In this document: piece by piece, positions 25,714 through 35,200 of the stretch
Layout: each line of letters opens with the position of its first letter
Numbering within the stretch: position 1 is the first letter of the stretch
Assembly: GCF_025998815.1 (NCBI RefSeq)
Contig: NZ_AP026678.1
Span: 1,612,001 to 1,676,000, forward strand
DNA from: Ignavibacterium sp.
GTDB taxonomy: Bacteria; Bacteroidota; Ignavibacteria; Ignavibacteriales; Ignavibacteriaceae
Reading direction: 5' to 3'
Length of the DNA stretch: 64,000 bases
Translations under genes and position numbers: made by a program
The notes under the pieces: generated by a model
Told to the model about the DNA's origin: nothing
The model's database searches: none
The model's input: the letters and a program-made list of their open reading frames with translations, nothing else

Positions 25714-26622
25714 TTAATTTATTCTTTTAAGCCAGATTTCTCTCCAGTATTGAAATTCTTTTCTCGGACAACCACCAAAAGCAAAAAAACACTCGCAGGT
25801 AACTCCATCAAGAATAACACTATTTTTTACTTCTACCATTTTTCCGTTTCTTTCCAAAATCATTTTCTCCAGTCTGTTTCTCACAGTGAATTGCTTTCCA
25901 CAAAACATTTTCATATCCGGTTCAAAAGAAAGTCCTTTATTCTTTCCACGCTTGTCAAGTGTTTTAAGAATTTCTTCAAATGACCTCACCTGTACCAGTT
26001 CGCCGGGCTGAAGATTTAATACTTCTTCCGGAGTTTTTGTTAATTCACCTTTGGGATGTTGATCTTTTATTTTTTTTATTACTTTACGAATAAGAGGTTG
26101 AATCAAAAGTTTGAGTGCTTCATAAAAATTATAAGTTCCAATTTGAACATCTTTGAATAGTTTAAAAATTTTTTCTTTAGCTGATAATGGTTTCGTTGCA
26201 TTTCTTAATTGTGTGGATTGACAGAAGTAAATTTCTTCTGATTGTTTTGTTTTTAATCGCTGCTTAATTATTTCATCTTTTAACTTAGTACCAGCTTCAT
26301 TTTCTTCCGGATTGCCCCTGACAACTTCCAGCCAGGATTCTTTCCAGAATAATCTGCAATATCTTTGACATCCATCGTGATAAATTCCGGAGCATCTTAA
26401 ATCTTCTAAAAAATAAACATCATTATTTCTGAATTCAGCCATATACATTGTTGGATTATCTACACAAGTCTTTTCAACTTTCAAAGAAACTCTGAAAATT
26501 TTTCCACAATGATCAATCATTTCAGGCATAAATGGAAGTCCATCAAGGCAGCCTTCATCATCAAGTGTTTGAATTATTTGTTCGAAAGATTTTACTCTTA
26601 CCAGATCGTTCGGTTTAAGCAT
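25714..26622 (-). CDS. Duplicated Cys-rich protein of unknown function, NRPS-linked
   Basis: A 302-residue protein built of two homologous halves: residues about 4-100 (LVRVKSFEQIIQTLDDEG, FMPEMIDHCGKIFRV, GCQRYC, FWKESWLEVV) and about 208-302 (LVQVRSFEEILKTLDKRG, FEPDMKMFCGKQFTV, GCPRKEF, YWREIWLKRI), joined by a Lys-rich linker. Conserved Cys in both halves (CGK, a later Cys, GC) suggest a metal site; the second half lost one Cys (GCPRK for GCQRYC). There is no signal peptide. I have no function for this family; the single-domain form is familiar from biosynthetic and glycan loci. It follows the A-PCP-TE gene by 20 nt in the same operon. Confidence 0.7.
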   Translation of the reverse strand: MLKPNDLVRVKSFEQIIQTLDDEGCLDGLPFMPEMIDHCGKIFRVSLKVEKTCVDNPTMYMAEFRNNDVYFLEDLRCSGIYHDGCQRYCRLFWKESWLEVVRGNPEENEAGTKLKDEIIKQRLKTKQSEEIYFCQSTQLRNATKPLSAKEKIFKLFKDVQIGTYNFYEALKLLIQPLIRKVIKKIKDQHPKGELTKTPEEVLNLQPGELVQVRSFEEILKTLDKRGKNKGLSFEPDMKMFCGKQFTVRNRLEKMILERNGKMVEVKNSVILDGVTCECFFAFGGCPRKEFQYWREIWLKRIN

Positions 26623-26642
26623 TTATATTCATTAAAACTTTT

Positions 26643-29219
26643 TCACTGATTGATTTCAGATTCAATGATACTTGAAGTTTGTTTTACAAAAGGTTCTGCT
26701 AACATTCCTCTCGGTGCAACATCAAGCTTATAGATTTTAAGTTCACCTTTTACAAAATCACCCCAGCCGAATTTGGGATCTGACTCAGTAGTAAAACTTA
26801 CTTTAGGTCGTAAAAGAACAACTTTACCTCTGTAACCTTCAGGTTGGTATCGCATCTGTGCCTGATCATTAATATCTCTTAATGTCAATGTAATATGACT
26901 TTTAATTTCTTTTTTATCACTTAACCCCATCGAAGAAGTTATTCTGCTTATCCTTGCGCTTGTTCTTTTCAGCGCAGTTTCAGCTTTCCTCTGGACAAAG
27001 GCCACTTTCTCTTTTCCACTTAAAGATTTTACATTTTCAAAGTGAAATTTAATATTTTCAATTTTTTCTTTAATGCGTGTTTTTTTCAATGCTTCGTGAT
27101 CAAGCAGACAAGCATTATAAGTTTCCAACAGAAATACATTTGCCACAGATTCACCCTTTTCTGAGAGTTGCAACGCCATTTCATAAGCTACAGAACCACC
27201 CATACAATATCCACCGATATGATAAGGTCCTTTGGGTTGCACTGTTTTGATTGCTTTAATATAATCGGCTGCCATTTCTTCTATCGAATGATGAATATGA
27301 TCCTCTCCGTTTAATCCTCTTGCCTGAATACCATACACACTGCGATTTGAATTCAATCTTTTAGCAAGATCTCTGTAAAGCAAAATATTTCCTTCGGCTC
27401 CGTGCACTAAAAATAATGGTGGAAGCGAAGCATCTCCTTTTTTTATTTCAACTAAGGGAGACCATTTCAGTTCTGTATTGTCCGATTCAACTATTTTAGC
27501 AAGTTGTCTGATTGTCTGTGAAGTAAACATTTCAGCAAGTGGTATCTTCTTCCCCGTTGCTTTTTCAAAATCAGCAAGCATTTGTGCTGCAAGTATTGAA
27601 TGCCCGCCAAGCTCAAAGAAATTATCATCAATTCCGATACCCGAAATACCTAGAAGATTTTCCCAGATATTAACAAAAGTCTTTTGCATTTCAGTTTCGG
27701 CTTTTGCAGTTGATGTGTGTGAAATAATTCCGGAGATATCTCTTGCCGCAAGAGCTTTTTTATCAATTTTATTGTTAGGTGTAAGTGGAAATTGTTCAAT
27801 AGGAATTATCAAGGCAGGAATCATATAATCAGGAAGATTTCTGATTGCAACATCTCGGATTGAATTAATTTCAGATGGTAAATTTTCTTCGGATAATTTT
27901 GATTTTAGTACTAAATAAGCAATAATCTTTTTATCGTTATTCACTTCTTTTACAACAACAGCACAATCTTTAACTGCTTCATTTTTTTTAATTACATTTT
28001 CTATCTCTTCAAGTTCAATTCTATAACCTCTTATTTTTACCTGATTATCAATTCTGCCAAGAAATTCAAGTTGCATTTTTGAATTGAGTTTAACCAGATC
28101 ACCTGTACGATAAACTTTGGACTTACCTTCTTTATCAAAAGGATTTGTGATAAACTTTTCTGTTGTTAAATCATCTCTGTTAAGATATCCAATTGATAAC
28201 CCGGCACCACCAATTAAAAGTTCTCCCGCAACTCCGGGCGGACAGAAATTTAAATCTCTATCAACTATATAAAACTGTGTGTTAGCAATAGGTTTACCAA
28301 GATGAATTGATTCTCCTTTAATCACTCTTGAACAGGAAGACCAGATTGTTGTTTCTGTCGGACCATACATATTCCATAATTCATCAACAAGCTCTAATAA
28401 TTTTGCCGCAATATCCTGCGGCAATGGTTCGCCACCACATAAAGCTTTTATTTTTAACTTTTCATTCCACCCGGAATCAATCATCATTTTCCAGGTTGAT
28501 GGTGTTGCCTGAACAATTGTTACTTTTTCTTTTTTGATTTTATCTAATAAAGATTTTCCATCTTTGGCTTCATCTCTTGTTGCTATAGTAATTTTCGCTC
28601 CGGTAATTAAAGGTAAGAAAATCTCTAATCCGGAAATATCAAACGAAAGAGTGGTCAATGCAAGTATATTATCTTTTTCACTTATGCCAGGAGTTTTTTG
28701 CATTGATAAAAGGAAGTTTGTCAAACTATAATGAGCTATTTGCACTCCCTTTGGATTACCTGTAGATCCGGAGGTGTAAATTACATAAGCAAGATTGTTC
28801 TCATCTGATTTATCAACCACCTCAGAACTTAATTTTATCTGCTTGATTTCATTGACATCAATAAACTTTCCTTTGTAGTAACTGAACTTTGGAAAAAGCA
28901 AAGATTCAGTAATTAAGAAACGTGTTGCAGAATCATTTAACATATATTCCAATCTTTTATCCGGAAAGAATGGATCAAGCGGAAGATAAGCAGCACCAGA
29001 TTTAATTATTCCAAGCAGAGCGATTATCATCTCAGCAGAGCGGTTTATACAGAGTCCAACAATATCGCCTGGCTTTACTCCGGATTCAATTAGTAGATGC
29101 GCTATTTTATCAGATTCTTCTGCTAATTTTTTATAGGAAATTTTATTACCATTAAAAGAAATTGCAATCGAATTCGGACTGTCGCTTACCTGTTTTTTAA
29201 ATAAAGAATAAACTGTCAT
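26643..29219 (-). CDS. NRPS termination module, A-PCP-TE
   Basis: An 858-residue NRPS. The adenylation domain (about residues 1-490) has YVIYTSGSTGNPKGV, NMYGPTETTIW, YRTGDLVKL, GRIDNQVKIRGYRIELEEIE and the terminal Lys motif PNNKIDKKAL. The PCP has DNFFELGGHSILAAQML with the phosphopantetheine Ser near 541. A type I thioesterase follows (about 600-858), with LFLVHGAEGN and the nucleophile elbow GGYCMGG near 672, so Cys replaces Ser. A hand-read specificity code is D-I-L-Q-C-G-M-I-W-K, nearest to glycine-type codes. There is no C domain; the upstream protein ends in one, 7 nt before this start, so the two should work as a pair: it loads the last residue and releases the product. Confidence 0.93.
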   Translation of the reverse strand: MTVYSLFKKQVSDSPNSIAISFNGNKISYKKLAEESDKIAHLLIESGVKPGDIVGLCINRSAEMIIALLGIIKSGAAYLPLDPFFPDKRLEYMLNDSATRFLITESLLFPKFSYYKGKFIDVNEIKQIKLSSEVVDKSDENNLAYVIYTSGSTGNPKGVQIAHYSLTNFLLSMQKTPGISEKDNILALTTLSFDISGLEIFLPLITGAKITIATRDEAKDGKSLLDKIKKEKVTIVQATPSTWKMMIDSGWNEKLKIKALCGGEPLPQDIAAKLLELVDELWNMYGPTETTIWSSCSRVIKGESIHLGKPIANTQFYIVDRDLNFCPPGVAGELLIGGAGLSIGYLNRDDLTTEKFITNPFDKEGKSKVYRTGDLVKLNSKMQLEFLGRIDNQVKIRGYRIELEEIENVIKKNEAVKDCAVVVKEVNNDKKIIAYLVLKSKLSEENLPSEINSIRDVAIRNLPDYMIPALIIPIEQFPLTPNNKIDKKALAARDISGIISHTSTAKAETEMQKTFVNIWENLLGISGIGIDDNFFELGGHSILAAQMLADFEKATGKKIPLAEMFTSQTIRQLAKIVESDNTELKWSPLVEIKKGDASLPPLFLVHGAEGNILLYRDLAKRLNSNRSVYGIQARGLNGEDHIHHSIEEMAADYIKAIKTVQPKGPYHIGGYCMGGSVAYEMALQLSEKGESVANVFLLETYNACLLDHEALKKTRIKEKIENIKFHFENVKSLSGKEKVAFVQRKAETALKRTSARISRITSSMGLSDKKEIKSHITLTLRDINDQAQMRYQPEGYRGKVVLLRPKVSFTTESDPKFGWGDFVKGELKIYKLDVAPRGMLAEPFVKQTSSIIESEINQ

Positions 29220-29226
29220 TGTGTGT

Positions 29227-32200
29227 TTAATTATTTCCGTTTAAGAAGTTCATTATTTGTTCCAGTTCATTTACACTTAAGACCTTAATATCTTTAATCA
29301 GAATTTCATTATTATCTGTTACCTGCTGGATAATGTTTTTATAATAATTAATGATTGAATTGACTTTCTCTTCGGTGAATAAGTCAGTGTTATAGTCACA
29401 TTCAATTTCGCAATGGTTATCGTAAGAAACAATATTAAATCCTATCTCGAATTGAAATCCTACTCTTGGATTAACATTCATCTTACAATCAAGTCCGGAA
29501 AACTTTAATCCCATAATTGCAGGATCAATATTAAACATTGTTGATAGCAATGGTGAGCGATTAGAACTTCTCTTTAATTTTAGTTTAGAAATAATATCAA
29601 CATAAGTAACCTGCTGATTTTCATATGCATCAAGAACAAGAGATTTAACATCTTTTAGGAAATCAGAAAATTTCATATCTGACTTAATATTAAATCTTAT
29701 GGGAAGAAGGTTTGTGCAATGTCCAACCAAATCATCTGCACCAACAACTTGCTGACCAGCAGCAGGAATTCCTGTTATAATATCATTCTGATTACTAAGT
29801 TTATTCAATAAAATTCCCCACAAGGACAGCATAGTGGTAAATAAAGTCACTTTTTGATTAACGCACAAAGATTTTGTTTTGTTAAATAACTGCTCATCAA
29901 TAAATCCTGTTATCCGTGCGCCATTAAAAGTACGAATTGCAGGTCGCTGTTTATCATTTGGAAGTTCAATATCAGAAATTTCACCACTTAGTTTTTCTAA
30001 CCAGAATTTTTCCTGTTGTTTATAATCATTGGTCTGCTTGAAATTCTCAAGGTATTCAACATAATCTTTCATTTGCATCGGAATAATTTCTTCAGATTTC
30101 TTTCCTTCAATTTCTTCATTGTATAATCTGCTAAGGTCACGAACCATTACATCATACGACCAGCCATCGCAAACTATATGATGAGCAGTTAACAGAAGAT
30201 TATGATTTTCATCATCAAGTTTTATTAGACAAGCCCTCAGTAACGGACCTTTAACCAAATCAAATGGAATTTTAGGTTCGTTTTGAATTAAACGATCTAA
30301 CTCTTTTTCTTTATCTGATTCCTGCAATTCAGATAGATCGATTAAATCGAGATTGAAGTTGATTTTATCGTGAGCAATCTGATATTGCCCGTCACCGGAG
30401 AAAGTAGTTCTTAATGCATCGTGTCTTTGAATCAATCTGTCAAAAGCTCTTCTGAATGCTTCAACATTCATCTTACCTTTGAACTCAATGTTATTTGATT
30501 CGTTGAAAGCACAATTAGAAATTTCACTTATCTGAGATGCGAGCCAGATTTCTTTCTGAGCATCAGCTAAAGGAAACTGATTTGTTTCGAACTCAACAGT
30601 TCCCTCTTTTTCAATTTTCCCATTTCCACCTTCAAGTGGTGAGGGGAAAAATCCATTATCCTGAAGTTCAATAACACTTTCTTTAAATGCATTGATAATT
30701 TTCTTTATATCATTATCACTGTGTGCTGAAGAAAGGAAGAATGGAAATCCTTCCAGAATATGAATTCCCTTGTGCCTTAATAAATAGAAAAGTAAGCTAA
30801 AATAATTCAGATCCTTCGGGTAACTGTAATAAAGAACCGAGCTGAAGTTTAAGAACTTAATTGGAACATTTCTTTTCAACATAAATTCATTAAGCTCTTT
30901 TGCAAGTGATGCTGCTTTTGAATTTAACTCCTGCTGCAATTGATTATTATTTTTCTTCAGATAGTTAAGAACAGTTAAAGCTCCTTTAAGTGAAAGAGGA
31001 TGACGAGCAAAAGTTCCTGCAAAGAATGTAACTCCTGCTTCAGGAATTGAATCATCTCCATACTGCCAATAACCACCATCAAAAGCATCCATATATAATT
31101 TCTTTCCGGCAATAACACCTATTGGAAATCCACCACCAATAATTTTTCCATAAGTAGCTATGTCTGCTTTTACACCAAAATACTCCTGAGCACCGCCGTT
31201 TGAAATTCTGAATCCGGTTATCACTTCATCAAAAATCAGTGGGATGTTTGCTTTGTCAGCAATTTCCCTTAGTTTATGTAAGAATTCTTTTGGTTGAAGA
31301 TCAGGTCTTCTTGATTGAACAGGTTCAACCATAATTCCGGCAAGCTCTGGCAAAAGTCTTTCAATAATTCTTAATGATTCTTCAGAACCATATTCAAGTG
31401 CAATGGTATTTTGAACATTCTCTCTTGGAATACCAGGAGCAATTGGCATTGTTTTAATCTGATCACCGTTCACAGTAGTCTTAATTAAAACTTCATCAAT
31501 AATACCGTGATAATCACCTGCAAAGAAAACAATTTTATCTTTGCCAGTAACAGTTCTGGCAGCTCTCATTGCACCAAGCACAGCTTCTGAACCAGTAACA
31601 CAAAATGCTGCTCTGTCTAATCCGGTAAATTCACAAATCAGTTTTGCAACTTCACCGGCTATTGGAGATTGAGGACCAATCTCTATTCCAAGTTTTAATT
31701 GCTCTTCAATCGCTTCTTTCAGAAAATCAGGATTGTGTCCGAATAAATACTGACCAAAGCCCATTATAACATCAGTGTACTCATTATTATCAACATCAAT
31801 AAGTTTAGAACCTTTTGATTCCTTAACTATTATTTGATAAGTCATTTCTTTCCAGATAGGAAGAAAACCAGAAACCGTTCTTGGATCAGAATAATGCGCT
31901 CGATTTTCCTGTGTCATTTTTTTTGAGGTTGGAGTTTTTCTTGTGTATTCATCTATTAAACGATTCAGATATCTCTGCTGCTTTTCGGTTAACGCACCAC
32001 CCTTTTTAGTTTCAATCGGTTTATAAGGACCAAATCTTTCAAATACTTTTTTCTCATCTTTCGGCTTTGAAGATGTTTCAGTTGATAATTTCTCTTCTTT
32101 AATTGCTTTAGGTTGTTCGGTGACTGATGGAGAGATTTGATTTTGAACCTGCTGTGTTATTTTCACTCCGCTTAATACTTCAAGTTGTTTCTTCATTATT

Positions 32201-35200
32201 TCAAGTTGTTCCTGGATAAGTTTCTCAACATTATTTGTAGGAACAAATGCTATTTGTTGCTGGGCGTAGGTTTGAGAAATATTTTGCTGATTGTTATCGG
32301 AAACAGGAACTTCAATTTCCTCTTCAATCACTATTTCTTGTTTTGGTGGTTCAAATTTTCCCTGTGCTAATGAACCATCAATAAATTCTGCTATTGCGTT
32401 GATACTTGGTGCAGTTTCAAGCAATTGACGCAAAGTAATTTTCACATCAAACTTTTTTTGAAATGCGAGACTTACCTGAGTCATAAATAGAGAATCAAAT
32501 CCAAGCTCAAGAAATGTTTTTGATTCATCAAGTTCAGATTTATTTATTCCGGAAAGTTCTTGAAGTATTTCTTTAAGAATTCCGGCTATATATTCTTTGC
32601 GCGACATTGCCTCTCCTTGAATTACCTTTTTAACTTTTTCTTTTTTGATTGATTGAACGACCGGAGCAGAAGAATCGGATTCAGATTTTTGCTTTAAATT
32701 ATCTCTTTTAGGTGGTTCAATCCAATAACTTTTTCGATCAAACTGATATCCTGGAAGATGTAATCTTCTTCTTCGTTTATCTTTATGAAAGTTTTCCCAT
32801 TCAATTTTAATTCCGCTTATCCAAAGTTTACCAATAGCATTAAGGAAGTTGGTTGAATCATCAGCATCTTCATTTGGTTGAGTTAGTGTCGTTACGATTG
32901 TCTGCTTACCTGTTTCTTTTTTATGCTGCCCTGCCATTGTTGATAATGCTCTTCCAGGACCAACTTCAACCAAAACAATATTATTAATTTTTTGTAGTTC
33001 TTTAATTCCATCGGAAAATCTTACTGTGTTTCTTAACTGAGCTGCCCAGAATTTAGAATCAGTTGCTTGTTCATCAGTTATCCAGGTTCCTGTCAAGCTT
33101 GAAATAAAAGGAGCAGATGGTTTATTCATCGTAATATGTTTAAACTCATCTATGAAAGGTTCAATAGCTGGCTCCATCATCTTTGAATGATAAGCGTGAG
33201 AAGTAAAGAGAATTCTGTTCTCAATGTTCAATTCATTTAGCTTCTCAGAAAAGGTTTTGATTTTTTCTGTCTCACCGGAAAGAACAACAAGATTTGGTGA
33301 GTTGATTGCAGCTATTGCAATATCTTCATCCTGAATAAGTTTTTTAACTGCCTCTTCATTGCTTCTTACAGAGAGCATACTTCCGGATTTTTGCTGTTGC
33401 ATCAGCTTTGCTCTTCCCGATAAAATGAACAAAGCATCTTCAAGTGTAAATACATCAGCCAAACAAGCAGCTACATAATCTCCCACACTATGACCAATCA
33501 TTGAGTTAGGTTTAATTCCATAACTTATAAACAGTTTTGCAAGAGAATATTCAATCACGTATAAAGCTGGTTGTGTATAAACAGTCTGCTCAAGTTTCCT
33601 CGCTGATTCATCATTCAAATTTTCAGGAAACAGTAATTCACGAATATCAAGATTTAATAATGGAATAAGTACTTCAGAACATTTATCTACTGTCTCTTTG
33701 AAAACTGGTTCGGAATCATATAACCCTTTACCCATATTTACATATTGAGCCCCTTGTCCAGGAAACATAAACACAAGATGATTGCGATCATTCAGATTCA
33801 CTTTTGATTTATTGCTGCCTGAGGCAACGGCATCTCTTAATTTCTTTTCAGCGTTGGAAATATCGGATGCAAGAACAAACTGTCTCCATTCAAATTCCTT
33901 TCTTCCCTGCTGAAGTGTGAAAGCAATATCATTGAGATTTTCATTTTTGTTATCTGCTAAAAAGTTTAAAAGCGAAGAAACATTTGCTTTTAATGAGTTT
34001 TCTGTTTTAGCTGAAATAATTAAAATCTGCTTACTTGTCTCTTCTTTGCCTCTGATTTCATTATCGATATATTCTTCAAGTACAGCGTGAGCATTTGTTC
34101 CACCAACTCCAAATGCACTTACTGCTGCTCTGATTGGACCGTTATCACTTTCTAACCGTGTGAGTTTATCAACCACATAGAATGGTGATTTTGAAAAATC
34201 AAATCTCGGATTTGGTTTCTGAAAATGAAGTGTTGGTGGAATCGTTTTATGTTTCAGAACCAAAGCTGTTTTAATTAAACCTGTAACACCGGCTGCTGCA
34301 TCAGTATGACCAACATTTGATTTAACAGAACCAATTCCACAGAACTGAGTTTTATCAGTTGAAATTCTAAAAGCTTTTTCCAATGCTGTTACTTCAATTG
34401 GATCACCAACAGGAGTACCGGTTCCATGAGTTTCGACATATTTAATTGTTTCTGGATTAATGCCAGCCATTTTCTGTGCTCTGACTATAACATCTTTCTG
34501 TCCATCAATGCTTGGTGTCATATAACCTGCTTTGTCACTGCCATCATTATTTAGTGCAACGGATTTAATAACTGCATAAATAGAATCTCCATCCTTGATT
34601 GCATCTTCAAGTCGTTTTAATACAACTACTCCTGCACCTGCACTGAATACTGTTCCGGTTGCATCAGCATCGAATGGCTTACAATGACCATCAACTGAAC
34701 CAATACTTCCATCAACAAAGTAATATCCTCTTTTTTGTGGAAACGATATTGAAACTCCTCCAGCAATTGCCATATCGCATTCGCCTGTAATAAGACTTTT
34801 ATATGCTTCTCCAACTGCAACAAGTGAAGTTGAACAGGCAGTTTGAACATTTACAGCAGGACCATTAAGTCCCAATTTGTAAGCAACTTTTGTAGTAAGA
34901 AATCCATTATCATTTCCGGTGAGGGTGGTGTAATCAGCTATCTGATACGAGTTAGCCAAATCTTCCTGCTTATTTCTGTCAGAAAGTAAATTGTATATCA
35001 AATAAGTATTCAGACTTGAGCCGGCAAAAATTCCAATTGAACCATCAAATTTTTCAGGAACATATCCGGCATCTTCAAGAGCGTTATAACAACACTCAAG
35101 AAATACCCGATGTTGAGGGTCCATTATTGCAGCTTCTCTTGGATTAAAACCAAAGAACTCTGCATCAAATTTATCGGCATCTTCAAGAACGCCACGTGCT

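Noticed and set aside
27478-27828. 116-codon frame antisense to the A-PCP-TE gene
   Set aside because: Shadow of a strongly coding NRPS frame.
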